This document shows positions 1-4,770 of a stretch of DNA of 27,017 bases, one piece after another (position 1 is the stretch's first letter; the number at the start of each line of letters is the position of its first letter). The notes below the pieces were generated by a model. It did not search any database and was not told the origin of the DNA. It saw only the letters and a list, made by a program, of their open reading frames with translations. A program made the position numbers and the translations under genes. The DNA is taken from assembly GCA_947253595.1 (NCBI GenBank), contig CAMXZR010000013.1, positions 1 through 27,017 of the forward strand. The letters are read 5' to 3'. Source of the stretch: an uncultured Olsenella sp. GTDB taxonomy: Bacteria; Actinomycetota; Coriobacteriia; Coriobacteriales; Atopobiaceae.

Positions 1-67
1 GTGCATCTGCCTGTGCATCTGCCTGTGCATCTGCCTGTGCATCTGCCTGTGCATCTGCCTGTGCATC
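1..67. repeat. 12-bp tandem repeat, about 5.6 copies
   Basis: The unit GTGCATCTGCCT repeats exactly five times (1-60), followed by a seventh-base partial copy (61-67). Because the unit is a multiple of three it keeps the leftward reading frame open and encodes an Ala-Gln-Ala-Asp repeat. It begins at the window edge, so the true copy number is not known. Confidence 0.95.
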
Positions 68-295
68 CCGTCGCCCGAACCGCGCTCGCGCCATGCGCCG
101 CCCACGCTCGCTCGCGGCGGCGCTCATCTCGACCCTCGTCCGGCACACCACGAACAGCGGGTACCACGGCTCCGACGGGTCGGGCTCGTCGGCGTCTATG
201 CCGTATGACACCAGCGCCATGACCAGCGCCGACCCCTGCCCGTCCGGGAGCATCCTCGCGGCCTCGAGCATGTCGTCCTGTATCGTCACCGGCAT
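1..295 (-). CDS. Replisome-organizer-like phage protein, C-terminus cut by the window edge
   Basis: An open frame runs leftward from an ATG at 295 to the window edge, giving 98 codons without a stop. The start MPVTIQDDMLEAARML, then a GSALVMALVSYGIDADEP segment, then a WYPLFVVCRTRVEMS segment and an Arg-rich stretch resemble the N-terminus of DUF6291-type phage replisome organizers; this is recognised by pattern only. From base 67 down to 1 the frame enters a 12-bp tandem repeat that encodes repeated Ala-Gln-Ala-Asp. The ATG overlaps the 3' end of the upstream gene by 10 bases, which fits translational coupling. The frame continues outside the window, so its full length and C-terminal domain are unknown. 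A related phage replication or DnaD-like protein is an alternative. Confidence 0.6.
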   Translation of the reverse strand, partial: MPVTIQDDMLEAARMLPDGQGSALVMALVSYGIDADEPDPSEPWYPLFVVCRTRVEMSAAASERGRRMARARFGRRDAQADAQADAQADAQADAQADA

Positions 296-588
296 GGCAC
301 ACCGCCCCGTCCCCCGCCGAGGGCCGGCGAGCACCCTCCGTCCGCGGCGTCGCGCTCGAGCAGGGTCGCCGGGATCGGCTCCCCCGACAGCCTGCAGCGG
401 GCGACCACCTCGATGGGCAGCATGAAGGACTCGGTCGAGACGTGCCCGCGCGCCTCGGCCGACCTCACCTCGTACGGGAGCGACTCCCTCAGCCAGCGGC
501 CGACCTCGTCCGTGCCGTAGGAGGACATGGCCTCGTCCGACAGCAGGCTGGCGCTGACCGGGCTCGCGGGCTCGTAGGCCGCGCTCAT
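286..588 (-). CDS. Hypothetical phage early protein, 100 aa
   Basis: I do not recognise this family. The protein starts MSAAYEPASPVSASLLSDEAM and contains a GRWLRESLPYEVRSAEARGHVS segment, predicted to be soluble with no membrane segment. I chose the ATG at 588 because its ATGA overlaps the stop of the upstream excisionase-like gene and because GGGGAGGTGGGA lies just upstream as a strong ribosome binding site. The same frame stays open much further upstream, but that part is antisense-like Arg/Gly-rich sequence overlapping two better genes. Its position between an excisionase-like gene and a replication-like gene suggests a phage early function. GC content matches its neighbours. Confidence 0.6.
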   Translation of the reverse strand: MSAAYEPASPVSASLLSDEAMSSYGTDEVGRWLRESLPYEVRSAEARGHVSTESFMLPIEVVARCRLSGEPIPATLLERDAADGGCSPALGGGRGGVPCR

Positions 589-812
589 CTTCCCACCTCC
601 CCGATGTGGTAGTTCTGCCTCTCGCGCAGGTAGGCCCTCAGCCCGGCCATGTCGAGCAGGCTCTTGCCGCCGTTCCCCGACCGAAGCATCGGCGGGGGGT
701 CGGCGCTGTTCACGTAGCGGCGCAGGCGGTCCTCGCCTATCCCCATGACCTGCGCGGCCTCCCGCGGCGGGAGGTACGCGCGGTGCCATATGGGGACCGG
801 GTTGGCGCTCAT
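585..812 (-). CDS. Excisionase-like helix-turn-helix DNA-binding protein, 75 aa
   Basis: This small basic protein contains YLPPREAAQVMGIGEDRLRRYVN followed by a glycine-containing turn and LLDMAGLRAYLRERQ, the layout of excisionase or MerR-type winged HTH proteins of integrated elements. In that family the protein binds near the attachment site and directs the integrase toward excision. The start at 812 (MSANPVPIW) is chosen because its ATG overlaps the TGA of the preceding gene (ATGA). An upstream ATG in frame at 845 would add eleven residues. The downstream gene also overlaps by ATGA, so the three genes are likely translationally coupled. An early-gene transcriptional regulator is an alternative. 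Confidence 0.65.
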   Translation of the reverse strand: MSANPVPIWHRAYLPPREAAQVMGIGEDRLRRYVNSADPPPMLRSGNGGKSLLDMAGLRAYLRERQNYHIGEVGR

Positions 813-1183
813 CTGAGCTCCACGGGCACGGTGCCCTCGATCCACCCGACGACCGCGACCAGCGCGAGCAGGGCCAGGAGCAGGAGCCAGTCGGGCGGCC
901 CCCAGCGCGTCCCGCGACTGTGCGATACTTGCCTCGACATCTGGTCTGCCTCCTCATGTCTCCGCCCGCGCGCGTTGCGGCACGCGCGGGCACCTTCGCC
1001 TCTTCCCACGTTCCGCGCCTGCGCCCACATGACCTCGGCCAGGCCGGGCACGGTGCGCTCACGCACGATGAGCTCGGCTACGGGCTCGTCCCTCAGCCTC
1101 TCGTCCATGTCGCTCCTCTCTCCCCCGCGGGGGATGGTGCTCACCAGCTCGTCGAGCGGGTCGGCCGTGGTCACTGCCTCCAT
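809..1183 (-). CDS. Small membrane-anchored hypothetical protein, 124 aa
   Basis: I do not recognise a family. Residues 1 to about 80 are charged and predicted soluble. Residues about 99-115 (WLLLLALLALVAVVGWI) form one clear membrane helix close to the C-terminus. The ATG at 1183 is supported by GAGGAGGGCGC directly upstream. A second possible start lies inside the gene at residue 82 (MSRQV), also preceded by GAGGAGG, so a 43-residue short form consisting mostly of the membrane helix could be made. The stop overlaps the ATG of the excisionase-like gene. A tail-anchored phage protein is the most that can be inferred. Confidence 0.5.
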   Translation of the reverse strand: MEAVTTADPLDELVSTIPRGGERSDMDERLRDEPVAELIVRERTVPGLAEVMWAQARNVGRGEGARACRNARGRRHEEADQMSRQVSHSRGTRWGPPDWLLLLALLALVAVVGWIEGTVPVELR

Positions 1184-1237
1184 GCGCCCTCCTCCTCTCT
1201 GCGTCTTCCGAATCGGGCAGGCGGGGGCGGCGGGACG

Positions 1238-1432
1238 TCACTCCGAGAAGAGGTCCCTTGCCCTGCAGCCGATGGCCCTCGCCACGACCTCGGCCGTGCC
1301 GATGCTCATGGCGCGGATGCCCTCGTCCGTCGACCACTTCCAGACGGACGTCCGCCCGTAGCCGGTCAGCTCGGAGAGCTCCTTCTTGGTCATGCGCGCC
1401 TCCGCGAGGCGCACGTTCAGCAGCGAACGCAT
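1238..1432 (-). CDS. XRE-type helix-turn-helix regulator, 64 aa
   Basis: The protein reads as a compact lambda-repressor-like DNA-binding domain: VRLAEARMTKKELSELTGYG forms helices 1-2, RTSVWKWSTDEG the recognition region, and EVVARAIGCRARDLF the last helices. There is no room for a second domain, so it is probably a Cro-like or early-operon regulator. I prefer the ATG at 1432, preceded by AAAGGA eleven bases upstream; an ATG at 1444 would add four residues but has the AAAGG directly against it. The candidate operator at about 1455-1476 lies just upstream, so autoregulation is plausible. It is the first clear gene of the tightly packed leftward operon. Confidence 0.7.
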   Translation of the reverse strand: MRSLLNVRLAEARMTKKELSELTGYGRTSVWKWSTDEGIRAMSIGTAEVVARAIGCRARDLFSE

Positions 1433-1459
1433 GAGAACCACCATCCTTTGTGTTGGAAC

Positions 1460-1471
1460 AAATGTTTGTGT
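1460..1471. promoter_or_regulatory. Small inverted repeat upstream of the XRE gene, possible operator
   Basis: ACAAA-TG-TTTGT forms a perfect 5+2+5 inverted repeat, within a slightly larger AT-rich patch flanked by GGA and TCC. It sits about 28 bases upstream of the XRE gene start in an otherwise GC-rich region. An operator is inferred from its position only. Confidence 0.3.
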
Positions 1472-1580
1472 GCTCCATGTTGTGCTATCGTTGCCATGGG
1501 CGAACATCCCCTGTCTTTTCCGGGACGGGACGCGCGCCCACCACTGGCGACTCGGATGACGCGCGAACGGAGGTGATTCC

Positions 1581-1838
1581 ATGTCCAAGCTTTTCTCGTC
1601 CATTTCATCTCCTGTTCTGGACATGCCCGTCACCCGTTGCCGCAGGTGGCGGGCGCTTTGCTTACTCGTTCTCCTTGATGGCCTCGGCCAGCTTCTCGTC
1701 GTAGATCTCGCGGAGCTGCCTGTCGCAGGCGTCGCGGAATGCCGTGACGCTCATGCAGTCGGGAATGGTGCCGTACTCGATTTTTCTGTGGCATGTGTCG
1801 GTGTCCTCGTCGTGCGCGTCGTGACTACTTGCGCCTGA
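1581..1838 (+). CDS. Doubtful small ORF with a perfect Shine-Dalgarno, 85 aa
   Basis: The ATG at 1581 is preceded by GGAGGTGAT five bases upstream, fully complementary to the 3' end of 16S rRNA. A 26-codon frame starting at 1496 ends with its TGA inside that same Shine-Dalgarno, an operon-like arrangement. The product has a hydrophobic stretch (CLLVLLDGLGQLLVV), but from 1662 onward the frame is antisense to another candidate gene and its composition looks like a shadow. Either only a short peptide is made here or the gene is decayed. I list it because the ribosome binding site is too good to ignore. Confidence 0.25.
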   Translation: MSKLFSSISSPVLDMPVTRCRRWRALCLLVLLDGLGQLLVVDLAELPVAGVAECRDAHAVGNGAVLDFSVACVGVLVVRVVTTCA

Positions 1839-1868
1839 ACAGCTCTTCCCCGACAGCAATCCCCACAA
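1662..1868 (-). CDS. Small hypothetical protein, up to 68 aa
   Basis: The C-terminal half (SVTAFRDACDRQLREIYDEKLAEAIKENE) is a charged, amphipathic helix with normal codon use for this region. The start is uncertain. A TTG at 1868 gives 68 residues but overlaps the 30-residue membrane peptide and lacks a ribosome binding site; an ATG at 1754 gives only 30 residues. A Cys-His pair (TCHRKIEYG) in between suggests that the longer form could be real. No family is recognised. It is convergent with, and partly antisense to, the Shine-Dalgarno-led ORF at 1581. Confidence 0.35.
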   Translation of the reverse strand: MWGLLSGKSCSGASSHDAHDEDTDTCHRKIEYGTIPDCMSVTAFRDACDRQLREIYDEKLAEAIKENE

Positions 1869-1917
1869 CGAGCGACATGGCCGCGAGCGCGGCGGCTACA
1901 ATCTGTCCAATGGTCAA
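1825..1917 (-). CDS. Candidate 30-aa small membrane protein with TTG start
   Basis: A TTG at 1917 is preceded by GGGGGAG at normal spacing. The frame encodes MTIGQIVAAALAAMSLVVGI followed by AVGEELFRRK and then stops at TAG. Nearly the whole peptide is one hydrophobic helix with a positively charged C-terminal tail, typical of small bacterial or phage membrane proteins. It faces away from the SieB-like gene, sharing a short divergent region. It would be missed by length cut-offs. No homologue is known to me. Confidence 0.45.
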   Translation of the reverse strand: MTIGQIVAAALAAMSLVVGIAVGEELFRRK

Positions 1918-1952
1918 TTGACTCCCCCAATCTGGCTGGCTGGTGTATCCCC

Positions 1953-2480
1953 ATGGGTGACAGGATTAAGAGACTGGTCGAAGGGCCTCTCCTAGACAGG
2001 GCGATTGCGCTTGCGGCGCTAGTGGGCCTTGCGTCGTTCATGGCCCTGTTCGGGTCGATAGCGCAGATGGCCGTCGAATACCCGGCCCCGCTTGGTGCCG
2101 TGTGCGCCGCATGCTTCCTTCTCGGAGTCCTCCTCTCATACCTGCTCGGCATCCGCGACGCCCGTGCCGAGCGTGCGAGGGCCGAGTCCGCAAGGGCCGA
2201 GCGGTCAGCAAGGCATGAGCGGTGGGTGGATTCGCTGAGGCGCAGGTGCGCCTCGCTGTCACCGTCTCAGAGGGACATGCTGAGGTCGGTCATGGACCGA
2301 GGCACCGTCACGTTCGACATGATGAGCACCGACGCCGGAGTGCTAGCCGAGTCGGGTCTTGTCTGCGTGTCGAAGTTGGGCCTCGCCACAAAGGAGCTTG
2401 TCCTCTGCATAAACCCCGACGTGTCAACCGAGGTCTTCTCACACATGGACGATTGGCTGTCGCCTGACGCCCGTCCATGA
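1953..2480 (+). CDS. SieB-like superinfection exclusion membrane protein, 175 aa
   Basis: Residues about 15-38 and 45-66 form two membrane helices (RAIALAALVGLASFMALFGSI and AVCAACFLLGVLLSYLLGI), followed by a charged coiled-coil-like segment of alternating Arg-Ala-Glu. A soluble C-terminal domain (LSPSQRDMLRSVMDRGTVTFD ending in FSHMDDWL) follows. This layout matches the superinfection exclusion protein B family, in which the lysogen's protein blocks development of superinfecting phages; the assignment is from layout and motifs and not from a database search. The start at 1953 has only a weak ribosome binding site. A TTGACT at 1918-1923 could be a -35 element, but the matching -10 is poor. 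It is expressed away from the early operon, as expected for a lysogenic-conversion gene. Confidence 0.6.
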   Translation: MGDRIKRLVEGPLLDRAIALAALVGLASFMALFGSIAQMAVEYPAPLGAVCAACFLLGVLLSYLLGIRDARAERARAESARAERSARHERWVDSLRRRCASLSPSQRDMLRSVMDRGTVTFDMMSTDAGVLAESGLVCVSKLGLATKELVLCINPDVSTEVFSHMDDWLSPDARP

Positions 2481-2486
2481 CGCCAG

Positions 2487-2645
2487 GTGCCGTGCTTTGC
2501 CACCCCGCGCACGGGATGGTCTTGCCCCAAGGGCGGCGTCCACGGCTCCCACGAGACCACGTCGGTCTACGGGAGGCCCATGCCGCCGACGAGCCGGCCG
2601 GGCTGCAGCTGGGGCCTGGTCGACGCGACCAAGCACAAGCGCTAG
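2487..2645 (+). CDS. Small Cys-containing ORF in frame behind the SieB-like gene, 52 aa
   Basis: Immediately after the TGA of the SieB-like gene, the same frame stays open for 54 codons to TAG at 2643-2645. A GTG at 2487 could start a separate 52-residue peptide: VPCFATPRTGWSCPKGG followed by a VHGSHETTSVYGRPMP segment and a PGCSWGLVDATKHKR tail. Three cysteines and the CPKGG turn suggest a small metal-binding or knuckle-like fold, but no complete CxxC pair is visible. There is no clear ribosome binding site. It may be an independent small protein, a readthrough extension of SieB, or the remnant of a longer gene. Confidence 0.35.
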   Translation: MPCFATPRTGWSCPKGGVHGSHETTSVYGRPMPPTSRPGCSWGLVDATKHKR

Positions 2646-2757
2646 GGACGACGCCGTGGCCCCGGGCGATCACGGGGCGTCCGCCGCCCCCGCCTGCTCG
2701 ATTCGGTTGTCAACGTGCGGTGATGCTGGGTAGGAATTCAACGTCTAACGTCACTAT

Positions 2758-2979
2758 TTAGGACAAAAAAATTTCCTTTATGTAGCTCTCAAGAATGAGC
2801 TTACCATCCGAATTGAATGCCTCGTGGAGCTTGTCGAGTTCATCGATGGTAAACGCACCAGGAACCCTTTCGCGTGCGATGTAGGTAGGAGTTGAGACGT
2901 CAATAACGCGTGCTGCCTGCTCTTGAGTAATGCCGCTTGCCACGCGAGCGGCCTTGACGATTTTTGATTCAGTCTTCAT
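2758..2979 (-). CDS. XRE-family regulator at the lysogeny switch, 73 aa
   Basis: MKTESKIVKAARVASGITQEQ starts a lambda-repressor-type helix-turn-helix domain, with AARVIDVSTPTYIARERVPG as the HTH core, and a C-terminal helical tail ends at IKEIFLS. It is transcribed divergently from the main repressor, like Cro or an antirepressor-side regulator. The ATG at 2979 is preceded by AAAAGGAGGGA. A strong promoter (TTGCAC, 17 bases, TATAGT) lies upstream. The gene is notably AT-rich compared with the flanking GC-rich phage genes, which points to a separate origin of the switch region. A solitary antitoxin is an alternative, but no toxin gene adjoins it. Confidence 0.75.
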   Translation of the reverse strand: MKTESKIVKAARVASGITQEQAARVIDVSTPTYIARERVPGAFTIDELDKLHEAFNSDGKLILESYIKEIFLS

Positions 2980-3009
2980 GGTATCCGCTTCCCTCCTTTT
3001 ACAACTGGG

Positions 3010-3038
3010 ACTATAACGTCTCTTTTCGTAGCGTGCAA
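3010..3038 (-). promoter_or_regulatory. Strong sigma70-type promoter for the divergent XRE gene
   Basis: On the minus strand, -35 TTGCAC (3033-3038) and -10 TATAGT (3010-3015) are separated by exactly 17 bases. The transcript would start near 3003 and give a leader of about 25 bases containing the AAAAGGAGGGA ribosome binding site. Confidence 0.7.
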
Positions 3039-3040
3039 GA

Positions 3041-3057
3041 GTGATTTTAGAAGATTA
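3041..3057. promoter_or_regulatory. Operator-like half site, copy 1
   Basis: TGATTTTAGAA (3042-3052) repeats exactly 55 bases downstream at 3097-3107. Here only the left arm matches the downstream perfect palindrome; the right arm is degenerate (AAGATTA instead of AAATCAA). It lies immediately upstream of the -35 of the divergent XRE promoter. Confidence 0.5.
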
Positions 3058-3080
3058 TTTTCTTTTTCCTAATGGGGCGT

Positions 3081-3086
3081 GATAAT
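3081..3086 (+). promoter_or_regulatory. Probable -10 element of the repressor promoter
   Basis: GATAAT preceded by CGT fits a -10 hexamer in five of six bases and would place the transcript start near 3093, next to the 3096-3112 palindrome. The -35 region (T-rich, about 3058-3063) is weak, as is often seen for repressor maintenance promoters. Confidence 0.45.
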
Positions 3087-3095
3087 CCACTCAAA

Positions 3096-3112
3096 TTGAT
3101 TTTAGAAATCAA
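3096..3112. promoter_or_regulatory. Perfect 17-bp palindromic operator upstream of the repressor gene
   Basis: TTGATTT-TAG-AAATCAA is a perfect 7+3+7 inverted repeat ending just before the AGAGG ribosome binding site and nine bases before the repressor start codon. Its position just after the predicted transcript start would let a bound dimer block transcription. The repressor itself or the divergent XRE protein is the likely binder (inference). Confidence 0.6.
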
Positions 3113-3121
3113 GAGGTTGCT

Positions 3122-3790
3122 ATGGGAATCGGAAAGAACATTAGGGCCCTCAGAGAACGCTTCGGTCTGACCCAAGACGAGCTTGCCGAAAAACTCGGAG
3201 TAACCAGAGAATCGGTCCATCGATGGGAAACCGATAAAATCGCAATACGCGACCGACACATCGCAAAGATGGTCGAGCTTTTCGGCATTGACCCCGAAGA
3301 CATCTCATCTGAAAAATTTGGACTTGCCGGGCCAAGCAGGGGGCTATTGCCAAGCCCCCCCTCAGCCCTCGCCCCCGTCGGCTCGTCGGCCATGGTGCCG
3401 CTTCGCGTCCTGGGCGCGACGCACGCGGGGGAGCCGACCGAGGAGATAGGGGACGAGCGGCTCGTCGAGGTCCCCGAGGGCGTGGCGCGCAACCACCCGT
3501 CCGCGTTCATGCTCCGCGTTGACGGGGACTGCATGGACCGCTCGTACCCGGACGGGTGCCTGGTGATGGTGGACCCGGCCCTGGAGCCGTGGAACGGCTG
3601 CGCCGTGGTTGCCGAGCCCACGCCTGGCGAGTCCGTGCTCAGGCGCTACATGCGGGGCCAGTCCAGCCTGATGCTGGTGGCGGACAGCTTCTCCGACCAC
3701 GACGACCTGGTGTTCACGGGCGAGGAGGCCGACGTGAGGCTGCTGGGGACGGTGGTCTGGTTCCAGGCGGCGCGCGAGGAGGGCAGGTAG
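3122..3790 (+). CDS. LexA/CI-type repressor with S24 domain, catalytic residues substituted, 222 aa
   Basis: Residues 1-60 form an XRE helix-turn-helix domain (LTQDELAEKLGVTRESVHRW). Residues about 90-220 form an S24 peptidase-like domain. An Ala-Gly cleavage site is present at 102-103 (THAGEP). The expected Ser nucleophile of the GDSM motif is Cys137 (GDCMDRSYPDGC), and the expected catalytic Lys, 37 residues later, is Arg174 (SVLRRY). The site-to-nucleophile spacing (35) and nucleophile-to-base spacing (37) equal those of LexA, so the alignment is secure. It probably keeps the prophage silent by binding operators in the adjacent switch region. RecA-stimulated self-cleavage may be absent or altered. 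The first 210 bases are AT-rich and the rest GC-rich, which suggests a chimera. AGAGG five bases upstream supports the start. Confidence 0.85.
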   Translation: MGIGKNIRALRERFGLTQDELAEKLGVTRESVHRWETDKIAIRDRHIAKMVELFGIDPEDISSEKFGLAGPSRGLLPSPPSALAPVGSSAMVPLRVLGATHAGEPTEEIGDERLVEVPEGVARNHPSAFMLRVDGDCMDRSYPDGCLVMVDPALEPWNGCAVVAEPTPGESVLRRYMRGQSSLMLVADSFSDHDDLVFTGEEADVRLLGTVVWFQAAREEGR

Positions 3791-3838
3791 GCTGGGAACG
3801 GCGGCGCACCGATGCGCGACGAAGTGGAGGGGAAGGCG

Positions 3839-4681
3839 ATGGAACCGAAGGAGATAAGCAAGAGGAAGCTCGCGTTCGACGACTTCTCGCACGGCGACGG
3901 CAGCGTGGAGTACTGGCTCGCCCGAGACATCATGGGACTGCTCGGCTACTCGCAATGGAGAAACTTCGAGGAGGCCATACGAAGGGCGATGGCGTCATGC
4001 GAGAGCAACGAAACCCCAGCTAGGAATCATTTTGCTGACGCCAGCAAAATGATATCCCTGGGCAAGGGCGGGCGGCGCGAAGTGAGGGACTACAAGCTGA
4101 CCAGATATGCCTGCTACCTCATCGCCATGAACGGCGACCCGAGGAAGCCCGAGATAGCCTTCGCCCAGAGCTACTTCGCCATCGAGACGCGCAGGAGCGA
4201 GCTCATCCAGCAGAGGATGGGCGAGATTCAGCGCCTCCAGTCGCGCCGTGACCTGAGCGAGTCGGAGAAGCACCTGGCCGCCGTCGCGTTCGAGCGCGGC
4301 GTCGACTCGCGCGGGTTCGCCAGGATCAAGTCGAGGGGGGACGCCGCCCTGTTCGGGGGCCATGACACCGCCTCGATGAAGAGGAGGCTGGGCGTCGCGG
4401 CAAGGTCCCCTCTCGCCGACAAGCTCCCCGACGTGACCATAAGCGCGAAGAACCTCGCTAACTCGATGACCGCGTACAACGCGGAGGAGCGCGACCTGCA
4501 GGGCGTCAACGCCATCGGACGCGAGCACGTGGAAAACAACTACAGCGTCCGCAAGACCCTCGTGGACAGGGGGATAGTTCCCGAGGAGCTCCCGCCGGAG
4601 GAGGACACGAAGAGGGTCGAGCGGCGCCTCAAGGCCGCCGAGAAGAGGCTGAGGGACAGGACGCGGGGCTTCGGCCAGTAG
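3839..4681 (+). CDS. dinD: DinD-family DNA-damage-inducible protein, 280 aa
   Basis: The sequence carries the DinD pattern: an N-terminal BRO-N-like domain (FDDFSHGDGSVEYWLARDIM and LLGYSQWRNFEEAI), the NHFADASKMISLGKGG segment, DYKLTRYACYLIAMNGDPRK, and ISAKNLANSMTAYN in the C-terminal half. In Escherichia coli DinD is SOS-induced and inhibits RecA strand exchange; its role in phages is not settled. I chose ATG 3839 because GGAGGGGAAGG lies upstream; an in-frame ATG at 3812 has no such signal. It lies 48 bases after the repressor and is probably co-transcribed. No GAAC-N4-GTTC box is seen upstream, so any damage control would act through the repressor. A perfect 28-bp palindrome lies inside the gene at 4026-4053. 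Confidence 0.85.
   Translation: MEPKEISKRKLAFDDFSHGDGSVEYWLARDIMGLLGYSQWRNFEEAIRRAMASCESNETPARNHFADASKMISLGKGGRREVRDYKLTRYACYLIAMNGDPRKPEIAFAQSYFAIETRRSELIQQRMGEIQRLQSRRDLSESEKHLAAVAFERGVDSRGFARIKSRGDAALFGGHDTASMKRRLGVAARSPLADKLPDVTISAKNLANSMTAYNAEERDLQGVNAIGREHVENNYSVRKTLVDRGIVPEELPPEEDTKRVERRLKAAEKRLRDRTRGFGQ
4026..4053. repeat. Perfect inverted repeat inside dinD (12+4+12)
   Basis: ATCATTTTGCTG, spacer ACGC, CAGCAAAATGAT: the two 12-base arms are exact reverse complements. The patch is much more AT-rich than the rest of the gene and encodes the conserved HFADASKM segment. Confidence 0.9.
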
Positions 4682-4770
4682 GAGCCCCTCCGCGACGAGC
4701 CCTGGCGTGCCCCGTCTTCCAAGAAGCGGCTTTTCTGACGGACAAGAGAACTTGGGGAGTTGATCAACAG

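Noticed and set aside
1..67. Tandem repeats as a CRISPR array or origin iterons
   Set aside because: Units are 12 bases, directly adjoining and without spacers, and they lie in an open reading frame as codons.
286..1062. A 258-residue leftward protein
   Set aside because: The part upstream of 588 is antisense-like Arg/Gly/Pro-rich sequence overlapping two better genes; the real start is the ATGA-coupled ATG at 588.
2497..2733. A 78-residue rightward frame in the gap after the SieB-like gene
   Set aside because: Ala/Arg/Pro-rich shadow; the frame in phase with the SieB gene has better codon use.
2758..2979. Antitoxin of a toxin-antitoxin pair
   Set aside because: No small toxin-like gene is adjacent on the same strand; its place opposite the repressor fits a switch regulator better.
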